Shown here: positions 45,496 through 54,383 of the stretch, piece by piece
How the letters are laid out: each line of letters begins with the position of its first letter
Numbering within the stretch: the first letter of the stretch is position 1
Assembly: GCA_036005185.1 (NCBI GenBank)
Contig: DASYQS010000006.1
Span: 113,822-177,821 of the forward strand
Origin: VBAU01 sp036005185
GTDB taxonomy: Bacteria > Bacteroidota > Bacteroidia > Chitinophagales > Chitinophagaceae
Reading direction: 5' to 3'
DNA length: 64,000 bases
Notes under the pieces: model-generated
Databases searched by the model: none
What the model was told of the DNA's origin: nothing
The model's input: the letters and a program-made list of their open reading frames with translations, nothing else
Program-made: the position numbers and the translations under genes

Positions 45496-45716
45496 TCATT
45501 CATTTCCTTTTTGAACTCGTCCCAGGAAATTGTCTTTTTATTATCCGCCTCTTTAATGGCCTCATCTAATTCTTTTAGTTGTTCTGTATTCAATTCATCG
45601 AGAATATCTTTTTTTTTAGCATAGAAAGCTACATCTTCCATCAACTGATTCAATACAGTGTCATCGTCTATACTTTCTAGCATTTTGTATATTTTTGTTT
45701 TTATATCCTTACTCAT
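45480..45716 (-). CDS. antitoxin of a ParDE/RelBE-like pair
   Basis: A 78-residue acidic, helical protein starting M-S-K-D-I-K-T-K-I-Y-K-M-L and ending in W-D-E-F-K-K-E-M-N-E-W-R-K-K, a tail typical of antitoxins that wrap the toxin. It overlaps the toxin start by 16 bases, the usual antitoxin-first arrangement. It appears intact although the toxin is frameshifted. No DNA-binding domain is obvious. Confidence 0.75.
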   Translation of the reverse strand: MSKDIKTKIYKMLESIDDDTVLNQLMEDVAFYAKKKDILDELNTEQLKELDEAIKEADNKKTISWDEFKKEMNEWRKK

Positions 45717-45865
45717 TCTAGAAAACTTTTCATTTGTAAATTACAATTAAAAAACTGTTCAACAAATCCTTCGTTTTGCTAATACAAAATTTCTTACATT
45801 GCTGCACCTTCATTTTTAACTGGCCTCTCTGATTTCAAAATCAATGGGCAATTGACGAATGGGCA

Positions 45866-46345
45866 ATGGCAAATTCAATTCAAATGTATACTGACGGTGC
45901 GGCAAGAGGAAATCCTGGCCCTGGAGGCTATGGAGTTGTTTTAATGAGTGGCAATCATCGCAAAGAACTCTCGCAGGGATATCGCAGAACAACAAACAAC
46001 CGAATGGAGCTAATGGCTGTGATTGCCGGACTTGAAGCACTAAAAAAACAAGGAATGAACATTACCATTTATACAGACAGCCAGTATGTAGCCAAAGCCA
46101 TTCAGGAAGGCTGGTTAAAGAATTGGATCGCCACACAGTTTAAGGGTGGCAAAAAAAACAAGGATCTATGGATGCAGTTTCATGAACTGGCGCAAAAGCA
46201 TAATATAAAATTTATTTGGGTAAAAGGGCACGCCGATAATCCCTTTAATAATCGCTGTGATGAACTTGCTACAGTTGCTGCAGATGGAACGAATTTATTG
46301 ATCGATGAAGAATATGAAAAAGATAAGAATACACTTTTTGAATAA
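45866..46345 (+). CDS. rnhA: ribonuclease HI
   Basis: Cuts RNA in RNA-DNA hybrids. The 159-residue length is normal. Catalytic residues: Asp10 in Y-T-D-G-A-A-R-G-N-P-G-P-G-G, Glu48 in N-R-M-E-L-M, Asp71 in Y-T-D-S-Q-Y-V and Asp132 in R-C-D-E-L-A, with His122 in V-K-G-H-A. It is flanked by the toxin-antitoxin pair and the DUF6580-like gene. Confidence 0.97.
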   Translation: MANSIQMYTDGAARGNPGPGGYGVVLMSGNHRKELSQGYRRTTNNRMELMAVIAGLEALKKQGMNITIYTDSQYVAKAIQEGWLKNWIATQFKGGKKNKDLWMQFHELAQKHNIKFIWVKGHADNPFNNRCDELATVAADGTNLLIDEEYEKDKNTLFE

Positions 46346-46423
46346 TAGTTTAGATTTCTTCGACTTGCCTCCACGGGAATTATATTCAAACTCATTCAGT
46401 AGCCTCGCAATGGTCAAATGGTA

Positions 46424-47005
46424 TCAAGCTGACTGAGGTTGTACTTTAACTACGTATCTGTTGAATAAATAATAGCAACCAAAGAAAATTCCATTAAATA
46501 ACAAGGTGGCCCATACACTTCCGCGGAAGAAAGGTAAACCTGCCGCTAAGCAATTCATCAAGCCATCAAACGTTTTGGGATAAGGCTGATTATTGATATC
46601 CAACCCCCCTCCTAGCCACATAAAGAAATTTGAAGCTATATAAAAGAAAACAGCACCAGCAAGCGAACCAACAATGATAGAGCTGATCTTATTCTTCTTA
46701 ATAAAAAACCCAATAAAGGTTACAACTGTAAACAAAATATAGTTTACCCACTGTGGGCCTCCATAAAAACCTTTTATTTCTGTTAATCCCTGAGAATACA
46801 AAATCTGATATAAAACGTCTGATAACAGCATGGAGAAAAGAGGCACAAGAAATGAAAATCTTTTATCCTTGATAACAGATCCCGCAAACAATGCCATGGC
46901 AATTTGTGGTGCAAAACCAAAAGGTCTAGTATCCCACACTCTATAAAGAGATGCTGCAATGATCAGCAAAGCAAAAACAAGAATAGTGGTTTTATTATTT
47001 TTCAT
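46424..47005 (-). CDS. DUF6580-like membrane protein
   Basis: About 193 residues with five or six membrane helices. The motif R-P-F-G-F-A-P-Q-I-A-M-A-L-F-A-G near 22-37 and the L-S-D-V-L-Y-Q helix are characteristic of DUF6580 proteins, some of which resemble ECF-transporter S components; a solute is not known. ATG 47005 is preferred over one ten codons upstream, which would add a Cys/Ser-rich leader. It is downstream of manA on the same strand. Confidence 0.7.
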   Translation of the reverse strand: MKNNKTTILVFALLIIAASLYRVWDTRPFGFAPQIAMALFAGSVIKDKRFSFLVPLFSMLLSDVLYQILYSQGLTEIKGFYGGPQWVNYILFTVVTFIGFFIKKNKISSIIVGSLAGAVFFYIASNFFMWLGGGLDINNQPYPKTFDGLMNCLAAGLPFFRGSVWATLLFNGIFFGCYYLFNRYVVKVQPQSA

Positions 47006-47071
47006 ATATAAAAGTGAAGCTTTTGAGAAACACAAAAATAATGAAATGAAGCAATATCCATTTCAAAGGTT

Positions 47072-48301
47072 TTAATCACTGGAGTGAACGGGTACAGATG
47101 CCCTGAACAAAACAGTCTCAGCCAAAGCTTCCAATGAAACGTGCTGATAACTTGTAATAAAAGCAGCTTCTCCCCTTTCCAACTCAAGTTTGTTCACGCC
47201 GGAACTGATCAATACAGTTCCTTCAAGCACAAGAAGAATTTCTCCCGTTGCTGATTGAAATGAACCTGTATCGGCTTTTTTTAACTGAAAGCGGCTCAAT
47301 TTAAAGTCAGGTGCAGCAGTTCTGTACAACTCTTCATGAATGTTTATTTTTTGAGCATGAGTTACATTTGGAATAGTTTCTTCAAATTTTACATGCTTCA
47401 TTAATTCTTTTACATCAATATGTTTGTTGGTTAAGCCGCCGCGTAAAACATTATCTGAATTAGCCATGATCTCTACATTTTGTCCTTCAAGATAAGCATG
47501 CGGCACTCCGGCATCTTGGAAAATCCCTTCACCGGGGTTTAAATACAGAAGATTAAAAAAGAAAATAGAAAAAATCCCACGATCGATCTTTGATTGCTGG
47601 TTAAATGTAAGAGCCGCACGGGCTGCCCAAAAATTTTCATCTTCTTTTTTTAATTCACCATTCTTGTACAAAGGAATAATGCGTTCTAGATGGGATTGCA
47701 GTAATTGGTTCACAGATTCCTGTGGCATTTCCATGGCTGTTTTGTAAAGTTGATCATAACCAGAAGCGTCAAATATTTCAAGCAAAGGTTCTAGCTCAGG
47801 AATTGATTGAAGCATTTTTTTTAATTTTTCCGCTGGCTTAAATCCATGCAACAACCAGAAATCGCTTAAAGCAACTATGAATTCAGGCTTGTGATTGTCA
47901 TCTTTGTAATTACGATGAGGCGCATCTAAAGGAATGCCTTCTTTGTTTTCCCTTTCAAACTCAACTTCCGCCTCATGCTTTGCGGGATGAACCTGAATAG
48001 AAAGCATGTCTTTTACATCAAGCAGCTTTAAGAGATAAGGTAAACGACCAAATTTTTTTGCTACTGTTTTACCAAGAATGTTTTCTTTATTGTCAGCAAT
48101 GAATCGGTTAAGTCTTACCTTATCGCCATCGATAACTAGAACCGAAGGGTCAGCATCATGAGCACCTAGCCAATACTCGGCCATGGGTTTCTTTTCGGAG
48201 TTCGGATAAGATAAAAGAAGCGAAAGATATTCAGTTCCTCCCCAATCATAATTTCTAATAATACCTTTTAGCTTATACACCCCCATTTTATCGCCAGCCA
48301 T
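47072..48301 (-). CDS. manA: mannose-6-phosphate isomerase, class I
   Basis: Interconverts fructose 6-phosphate and mannose 6-phosphate, feeding GDP-mannose and surface sugars. A 409-residue zinc cupin: N-Y-D-W-G-G near 16-21, L-S-I-Q-V-H-P with metal-site Gln/His near 100-106, D-N-H-K-P-E near 134-139 carrying Glu and His ligands, and the later Y-L-E-G-Q-N-V-E-I-M-A-N-S-D-N-V-L-R-G-G-L segment. It is divergent from the YraN gene. Confidence 0.95.
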   Translation of the reverse strand: MAGDKMGVYKLKGIIRNYDWGGTEYLSLLLSYPNSEKKPMAEYWLGAHDADPSVLVIDGDKVRLNRFIADNKENILGKTVAKKFGRLPYLLKLLDVKDMLSIQVHPAKHEAEVEFERENKEGIPLDAPHRNYKDDNHKPEFIVALSDFWLLHGFKPAEKLKKMLQSIPELEPLLEIFDASGYDQLYKTAMEMPQESVNQLLQSHLERIIPLYKNGELKKEDENFWAARAALTFNQQSKIDRGIFSIFFFNLLYLNPGEGIFQDAGVPHAYLEGQNVEIMANSDNVLRGGLTNKHIDVKELMKHVKFEETIPNVTHAQKINIHEELYRTAAPDFKLSRFQLKKADTGSFQSATGEILLVLEGTVLISSGVNKLELERGEAAFITSYQHVSLEALAETVLFRASVPVHSSD

Positions 48302-48337
48302 TCTGAAGTTTTTGTATTTTGGAAGTAAAGATAGTAT

Positions 48338-48694
48338 ATGGCCTCACATAACCAGTTGGGTAAGGAAGCAGAACAAATGGCTGTAAATTATCTTGTCAAA
48401 AATGGTTATGAAATCCTTCATTGCAATTGGCGTCACTCTTATTATGAAATTGATATCATTGCGAAAAAAAATGAATTGCTGCGTATCATTGAAGTAAAGT
48501 CATTGAAAACGTCGGAACTCAAATATCCGGAAGAAAGCGTAACAAAGAAAAAGTTCAGATACCTGCTAAAAGCTGCGGATGAATTTCTTTTTCAAAACCA
48601 GCAGTACAGGCATGTGCAGTTCGATATACTCTCCATTGTGCTAAATCCTAGTAAAGAACCTGAATTTTTTTTAATAGAAGACGTGTTTTTGTAA
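48338..48694 (+). CDS. YraN/UPF0102 family endonuclease-fold protein
   Basis: A 118-residue protein of normal family length. G-K-E-A-E-Q-M-A at 7-14, Y-E-I-L-H-C-N-W-R near 29-37, E-I-D-I-I-A-K near 42-48 and I-I-E-V-K-S near 56-61 form the restriction-endonuclease-like E/D-x(n)-E-V-K core. Members have no confirmed role and have been linked to Holliday-junction or recombination functions by similarity. Confidence 0.93.
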   Translation: MASHNQLGKEAEQMAVNYLVKNGYEILHCNWRHSYYEIDIIAKKNELLRIIEVKSLKTSELKYPEESVTKKKFRYLLKAADEFLFQNQQYRHVQFDILSIVLNPSKEPEFFLIEDVFL

Positions 48695-48733
48695 AAATAC
48701 AGAAGTGAGAAGTCTTGTAGAGAGCGATACCTT

Positions 48734-49255
48734 TCATAGCCCCAGCTTAGAAGGTGGAGTTTTCAATTTTTCCATCATTTTTTCAACCATACGGTAGGTG
48801 GCAGGACAATATTCCACATTTTGTTTATGCACGTGCATATATTCTACCATTTTTTTCCTTGGTAAATGAGGAAACCCAGCGCAATCGGCAGGCCTGATTT
48901 CATAAATGGTGCAAAAGTTTGTTTCGAGATCAAGAAACTGGCACGGGGTATTGCGGTTCATCCAATCGCCACTACTACGTTCTTTGTATAGCCATTTATC
49001 TTTAAATTCTCGTACTGTCATTCCAAAATGTGCAGAAATTCTTTTCATATCCTTATGAGTATAGGTAGGTGTCATACTCTTGCAACAGTTAGCACAGGTA
49101 AGACAGTTGACTTCTTTCCACACTTCCTGCTCCACAGTTGCTGTAAGCTGATCAAGTTTTTTAGGAGGATTTTTTTCCAGACGGGCGAGAAATCTTCGAA
49201 AGGCAGTTTTACGGTGACGAACTCTTTGCTTGAACGATCGCAGACTGATAGACAT
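48734..49255 (-). CDS. YkgJ-like cysteine-cluster protein
   Basis: A 173-residue protein with the zinc- or iron-chelating C-x2-C-x2-C-C pattern (C-L-T-C-A-N-C-C near 54-61) and further cysteines in T-P-C-Q-F-L, N-F-C-T-I-Y and R-P-A-D-C-A-G-F-P-H. The N-terminal 40 residues are very basic. Function unknown for the family; metal binding is expected. Confidence 0.9.
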   Translation of the reverse strand: MSISLRSFKQRVRHRKTAFRRFLARLEKNPPKKLDQLTATVEQEVWKEVNCLTCANCCKSMTPTYTHKDMKRISAHFGMTVREFKDKWLYKERSSGDWMNRNTPCQFLDLETNFCTIYEIRPADCAGFPHLPRKKMVEYMHVHKQNVEYCPATYRMVEKMMEKLKTPPSKLGL

Positions 49256-49359
49256 AATTGCGTGTTAATGCCGAAGGTAATAGAAATTATCATTCAAATA
49301 ATATACCGCAGTGTTTTTCATCATTAAGTCTATTTTTGTCGACATAAAATAAAACTTGT

Positions 49360-49995
49360 ATGCCTTTAAAACCAACTCTTACTTTACTCATGTTCGCATT
49401 CGTGCTCTCCTCATGCAAAAATTCATCATCAAATGCAAAAACATTGTTTTGCGATACTGTTTGCATGAAGGATACCTTGAAATTCATTGATAACACTAAC
49501 CGATTAAAACCTTACGTGCTCATCAGTGCGAAAAACTGTACTGGTGATACATTGACATGGGGGTTTGTAGGTCAAAACAAGAACATTCCATTTAATTACA
49601 AGTTGAATAAAGATTTTACACGCTGTTATTTTAAGGATACTGCTTTTGCATTATTGGTATTTAATACTTGTGAAACCGGGCGAGGTTATTTTATAAAATT
49701 TTCTTTTGGGAAAAAGGCCAGCTTCAGAAAATCAACGAGCGCAATAAACAATTTTGATCCTAAATTCTCCGTTGCGGACAGTTTGTTAGCCTATACCGAT
49801 AAGGGAAATATTTTTATCGAAGATGTTGGATCAGGAAAGAAAGCATTGATGACTTTTGGTAAACAGCTTGATATTGATTTTGATGCCATTCATGAAACAT
49901 TGGATTCGGTAAATATTACACCTAATAGAATCTGGGCAAAAGTGAAAGTTGATGACGAATGGAAAACGCTTGAAAAGAATATTACACTGCAATAA
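49360..49995 (+). CDS. hypothetical lipoprotein
   Basis: A 211-residue protein with a signal ending in a lipobox (V-L-S-S-C, Cys19), so probably lipid-anchored. The mature part is mixed beta with several Cys (about 27, 32, 61, 84 and 106), and no family is recognised. It lies 104 bases after the divergent YkgJ gene and is followed by xerD after 128 bases. Confidence 0.7.
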   Translation: MPLKPTLTLLMFAFVLSSCKNSSSNAKTLFCDTVCMKDTLKFIDNTNRLKPYVLISAKNCTGDTLTWGFVGQNKNIPFNYKLNKDFTRCYFKDTAFALLVFNTCETGRGYFIKFSFGKKASFRKSTSAINNFDPKFSVADSLLAYTDKGNIFIEDVGSGKKALMTFGKQLDIDFDAIHETLDSVNITPNRIWAKVKVDDEWKTLEKNITLQ

Positions 49996-50123
49996 TTTTT
50001 AAAACCACAAGAACCAATTATCAGGCTCCAAATAAATTAAAGCAAAATAAATTTTGGATATTGAATCTAACGATTAAAATTTATTTGGAATTTATCTCTT
50101 GATTTTTGGAATTTTTGCGAATC

Positions 50124-51026
50124 ATGTGGGAATCTTATAAAAAAGGGTTTAAAGCATATTTACAACTGGAAAAATCGCTTTCAGACAATTCAGTAGAGGC
50201 TTATTTACGCGATATTGAAAAACTAACTGAATATTTCCGGCAGTCAAATCATTTAAAGGCACCTGCTGAGATTGAATTAAAAGACCTTGAAAAATTTTTA
50301 AAATGGGTCAATGAATTGGGTATGACTCCGGCTTCCCAAGCAAGAATTATTTCAGGTATCCGGGCTTTTTATAAATATTGTCTTCTCGAAAATATTGTAA
50401 TCAAGGATCCTTCGCTTTTGCTTGAAACGCCGAAATTAAAAAGAGCGTTGCCAGATACCCTCAACTTTGAAGAAATAGAAAATATTATTTCACAAATCGA
50501 TCTCAGCAAACCGGAAGGCGGCCGTAATAAGGCCATCCTTGAGACTATGTATAGTTGCGGATTACGTGTAAGTGAGATCGTGAATCTAAAAATTTCACAT
50601 CTATATCTTGATGTTGGTTTTATTCGGGTTATCGGCAAGGGTGATAAAGAAAGATTAGTGCCTATTGGCAAAAGTGCCATAAAATATATAAACATCTATA
50701 AAAACAAGATCAGGGTTCATGCAAACCCTGTTCATGGTAATGAGGATATACTTTTTTTAAATAACCGTGGGGTCAAACTATCGCGTGTGATGATCTTTCT
50801 AATAATAAAAGCGCTGGTAAAAAAAGCAGGCATAAAAAAAAATATTTCACCTCACACTTTTCGACATTCCTTTGCTACACATTTGCTTGAAGGAGGTGCC
50901 GATTTAAGAGCGGTACAGGAAATGCTGGGGCATGAAAGCATTACAACTACAGAAATCTATACGCATCTTGATCGTGAGTTTTTAAGAAAGACTCTTGAAA
51001 AATACCATCCTGCTTTTCAACATTAG
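50124..51026 (+). CDS. xerD: site-specific tyrosine recombinase XerD
   Basis: Resolves chromosome dimers with XerC. The 300-residue protein has the SAM-like N-terminal core-binding domain and the catalytic domain with Arg148 (C-G-L-R-V-S-E), Lys172 (I-G-K-G-D-K-E-R), His244 and Arg247 (H-T-F-R-H-S-F-A-T-H), His270 (L-G-H-E-S) and nucleophile Tyr279 (E-I-Y-T-H). The ATG at 50124 is used; a TTG 18 bases upstream is unlikely. No dif-like site or mobile element is seen nearby, so this is the housekeeping recombinase. Confidence 0.93.
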   Translation: MWESYKKGFKAYLQLEKSLSDNSVEAYLRDIEKLTEYFRQSNHLKAPAEIELKDLEKFLKWVNELGMTPASQARIISGIRAFYKYCLLENIVIKDPSLLLETPKLKRALPDTLNFEEIENIISQIDLSKPEGGRNKAILETMYSCGLRVSEIVNLKISHLYLDVGFIRVIGKGDKERLVPIGKSAIKYINIYKNKIRVHANPVHGNEDILFLNNRGVKLSRVMIFLIIKALVKKAGIKKNISPHTFRHSFATHLLEGGADLRAVQEMLGHESITTTEIYTHLDREFLRKTLEKYHPAFQH

Positions 51027-51051
51027 AAGGTTTTATTTAGTTATAGATTCT

Positions 51052-51705
51052 TCAATTTTTTTTGGACCTGAGGAATTTCCCAAACGTAATTCCTACCACC
51101 CGGTTTCTGATAGAGGGTCCTTTATCCTCATTATTCATACTAATTAGCTGCTGTACACAATGGACATAAATATTAAAACCTTTTGAAGTTTCGAAACCAA
51201 ACTGACCAACTACGGAGGCAATATAGCGTCCGTAATAACGAGTAACACTAAATTTCATGTCTTGGCTAACATGTTCGCCTGTTTCTAAATTAAACTCTTC
51301 TTTACCAAAAAGAATAAAATCAAACGAAGGTCCTAATCTAAGAAAAAGGTGATTTGCCGCTTTCCCAAAATCATACTGCAATAAAAGATCAATATCCATT
51401 TCATGAAAACTGGTATTGTTATCCTTTGCCAAAAGGTCGGGAGGGAAAGAAGGTTGATCAAATTTTACTTTATAACCCATCAGTTTGTAAGAGATGGCTG
51501 GAACAAAGAATAATTTGTTTTCAAAGGGGATTTTACAATCTGCACCAATATGAAAACCCCATTTAAAATCTGTTGATTGTTTTACACCCTCGATCGAATA
51601 ATGAGTGGATGAGGTATGAGGCCCGGCAAAAATCCCAAGTTCTACCTGGGCGGCGGCAATAATGCATGAAAGCAGGGTTACGGAAAAAACTGCAATTTTT
51701 TTCAT
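51052..51705 (-). CDS. outer membrane beta-barrel protein (PorT-like)
   Basis: A 217-residue protein with a signal peptide (hydrophobic 5-18, cleavage near A-A-A-Q) and eight or so amphipathic strands with aromatic girdles. The plan Q-V-E-L-G-I-F-A-G-P-H followed by strands ending in long polar loops fits small Bacteroidota OmpA/PorT-type barrels. It ends K-F-L-R-S-K-K-N rather than Phe. Ligand unknown. Confidence 0.75.
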   Translation of the reverse strand: MKKIAVFSVTLLSCIIAAAQVELGIFAGPHTSSTHYSIEGVKQSTDFKWGFHIGADCKIPFENKLFFVPAISYKLMGYKVKFDQPSFPPDLLAKDNNTSFHEMDIDLLLQYDFGKAANHLFLRLGPSFDFILFGKEEFNLETGEHVSQDMKFSVTRYYGRYIASVVGQFGFETSKGFNIYVHCVQQLISMNNEDKGPSIRNRVVGITFGKFLRSKKN

Positions 51706-51974
51706 TTTTGATAAATTTTGTCATCAGTCATTCACATCAGTAATTGATTATTGGATCATTAGCAATATTTAATCACTAATGACTTACCGGCTAATGACTT
51801 ACAACTGGAAAACGGATGGCTCTAGCATAGGAAAACTGCCATCGGCAAGTGGTAGGATTTTTTACAAGGCGATAAAAATAGAAATAAAGTTTTGTTATTC
51901 AAAGCCCCGTTGAAAGGTTTACGAGTATAAAAATTTTAAGGTTAAAAGGCTAAATAAAATACTCGAGTTCTCGG

Positions 51975-52520
51975 CTAAAATTTTTTTGCAGGATCTTTTA
52001 TTTGCCCACCTTGGTTATATTGCCGGGAAGTTCCTTTTGGAATAGATAAATTTTTCCAATCCGCATTTTTTATCATGCGGCCAATGTAAACGATCTGGCC
52101 AATGTGGTAAGGATAATGTGCCAGTTGTCGGTTGATCGCATCAATAGCAGTCAACGGTTCCTTGCGAATATAGATTGTCTTTAAAAGATCGGCGTCCGTT
52201 AAAGCTTTAAGCGTGTTTAAAAAACAATCCCACCCCTTATTCCATATTTCTATAAGCTGTTGTTTGGAATAATTATGTATTTCAAATTCATCATCACGCT
52301 GACGCCATTCTTTTTCTCCATCTTCGGTTAAAAAATTTGTCCACCGGCTAAGCATATTACCCGCCACATGTTGAATAATAACGGCAATACTATTCGATTC
52401 GGAAGTTGGCAGCCAATGAAAATCTTTTTCTTCGAGTTGCTCAAAGGTTTTTTCGCCTAATTCCTTATAATATTTTAACCTGCGAATCGCAGTGGAAAGA
52501 AATTCTTCTCCAATATTCAT
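51975..52520 (-). CDS. DinB-like protein (DUF1572)
   Basis: A 181-residue four-helix-bundle protein of the DinB superfamily. The metal-site histidines are probably in I-I-Q-H-V-A-G near 48-54 and in H-Y-P-Y-H-I-G-Q-I-V near 134-143. The N-terminal segment L-K-Y-Y-K-E-L-G-E-K-T-F-E-Q-L matches DUF1572 members. Role unknown. It ends 31 bases upstream of the ggt stop and is on the same strand. Confidence 0.85.
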   Translation of the reverse strand: MNIGEEFLSTAIRRLKYYKELGEKTFEQLEEKDFHWLPTSESNSIAVIIQHVAGNMLSRWTNFLTEDGEKEWRQRDDEFEIHNYSKQQLIEIWNKGWDCFLNTLKALTDADLLKTIYIRKEPLTAIDAINRQLAHYPYHIGQIVYIGRMIKNADWKNLSIPKGTSRQYNQGGQIKDPAKKF

Positions 52521-52551
52521 AACGATTCATTATTAATTATTAATTGTTAAT

Positions 52552-54276
52552 TCACCATCCTTCGGCATCGTCATCACCACGGTTATCTGCAACAGATTCA
52601 AACTTACCATCGGCTAAGATCTTAATCACTTCCGTTCGCCCAATTCCAGTTCTCTGTTTGATCGCATATCCCATTTTTTCCAACGACGAACGCACATTTT
52701 CATCAAATCCCTCTTCTATATTCAGCGTGTCAGGCAACCATTGATGATGAAATTTTGGTTTGTAAACAGCATCTTCCGTGCTCATGTTAAATTCTAATAT
52801 ATTGACCAGTGTCTGAAAAACAGAAGTTGGGATCGTTGTGCCCCCTGGCGTTCCTAATACAAGGTACGGCTTATCATTTTTTAGCACGATGGTAGGTGTC
52901 ATCGAACTAAGCATTCTTTTGCCTGGCGCAATGGCATTTGCCTCGCCGCCAACCGCACCGTATAAATTTGGCACACCAGGCTTTGCACTGAAATCATCCA
53001 TTTCATCATTTAAAAAAAATCCTGCGCCTCCAACTACGGTTTTACTGCCATATGAATTATTTAGTGTTGTAGTAACGGCTACTGCGTTGCCTTCTTTATC
53101 TATTACACTTAAATGTGTAGTTTCTTCGCTTTCTTTTTTGGGTATTGTGCCCGGATCAATTTTTTTACTGCTGCCTGCAATACCGGGAACATAATCTTTC
53201 ATTCTTTGTTGCAAATATTCGCTGCTTATCAAAGTCTTCTCCGGCACTTTATAAAAATCTGCATCACCCATATACTCTGCTCGATCGGCAAAGACTCTCC
53301 GCTCCACTTCCGCCATCAACTGTACTGATGCCGGAGTTTCAAACCCCATGGCAGCAATATTTTTATCCTCTATCATCTTCATCATTTGATGAACCAAAAT
53401 GCCACCACTGCTGGGCATTGGCATACCAACAATTTTGTAGCTCTTGTAATCAAAAACGTGGGCTTCACGAAATTTTGCTTTGTAATTTTTAAGATCCTGT
53501 GGCGTCAGAATACCTCCTCCCCGCTTCATTTCCTCAATAATTAATCTAGCCGTCTCACCTTCATAAAAGCCTTTTTGACCAAAATCACGTATCCGTTTCA
53601 GCGTATTCGCGAGATCGGTTTGCACTAATGTATCGCCAGCTTTCCATTTATTGCTCTTTACAAACACTGGCATTACAGTATTGTATTGTTGCAGCTCATC
53701 CTGAATATTGTTAAATGATGACGCCTCTCTTTCGGTGACAACAAAACCTTTTTCAGCAAGATCTATAGCAGGTTGAATCAATTGTTTAAAAGAAAGCTTT
53801 CCATATTTAGCTGAAGCAAATAAGCCTGCTATAGTACCAGGCACACCTGAGGCAAGATGTCCATTAATGCTTTTATCTGTTTGTACATTTCCCTTTTCAT
53901 CCAAATACATATCTCGGTCTGCATGCAGAGGAGCCATCTCACGATAGTCCAATGCCAGTACTTCCCCGTTCTTTAATCTTGCTACCATAAATCCCCCGCC
54001 ACCAATATTTCCCGCATTGGGATAAACAACTGCCAATGCTAGTTGAGTGGCTATGGCGGCATCAATGGCATTACCTCCCATTTTTAGAATTTCTATACCC
54101 ACCTTGCTCGCAAGCGGATGAGCGGAAACAACAGATCCATTTTCGCAAATAACTTTTTTCTGTACACTGTATTGATACGGATCAATGGTAATAGAAGTAA
54201 CAGCGGTTCTTTGAGGAGCATTACAAGCAAAGGAAAAGCCTGCTATCAAAAAAAGGTTCAGGATTATTTTTTTCAT
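52552..54276 (-). CDS. ggt: gamma-glutamyltransferase
   Basis: Hydrolyses or transfers gamma-glutamyl groups, for example from glutathione. The 574-residue precursor is an Ntn hydrolase that cleaves itself before the nucleophile Thr386 (E-T-T-H-L-S-V). The A-V-T-T-T-L-N-N-S-Y-G-S segment after it and G-G-G-F-M near 93-97 are family hallmarks. The N terminus is a signal ending near F-A-C18, so it is exported, possibly as a lipoprotein. Confidence 0.96.
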   Translation of the reverse strand: MKKIILNLFLIAGFSFACNAPQRTAVTSITIDPYQYSVQKKVICENGSVVSAHPLASKVGIEILKMGGNAIDAAIATQLALAVVYPNAGNIGGGGFMVARLKNGEVLALDYREMAPLHADRDMYLDEKGNVQTDKSINGHLASGVPGTIAGLFASAKYGKLSFKQLIQPAIDLAEKGFVVTEREASSFNNIQDELQQYNTVMPVFVKSNKWKAGDTLVQTDLANTLKRIRDFGQKGFYEGETARLIIEEMKRGGGILTPQDLKNYKAKFREAHVFDYKSYKIVGMPMPSSGGILVHQMMKMIEDKNIAAMGFETPASVQLMAEVERRVFADRAEYMGDADFYKVPEKTLISSEYLQQRMKDYVPGIAGSSKKIDPGTIPKKESEETTHLSVIDKEGNAVAVTTTLNNSYGSKTVVGGAGFFLNDEMDDFSAKPGVPNLYGAVGGEANAIAPGKRMLSSMTPTIVLKNDKPYLVLGTPGGTTIPTSVFQTLVNILEFNMSTEDAVYKPKFHHQWLPDTLNIEEGFDENVRSSLEKMGYAIKQRTGIGRTEVIKILADGKFESVADNRGDDDAEGW

Positions 54277-54383
54277 ATTTAAAATTACTGATGTAGCTCA
54301 AATCAATGGCAAAAACTTTATGAGCTGGGCTTATCAATAAGTCATTGCTGTTTCATAAATTGCCAAACTAAATATATGTGTCC

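Noticed and set aside
50106..50123. TTG start for XerD
   Set aside because: The ATG at 50124 gives the usual 300-residue XerD; the extra six residues have no counterpart in the family.
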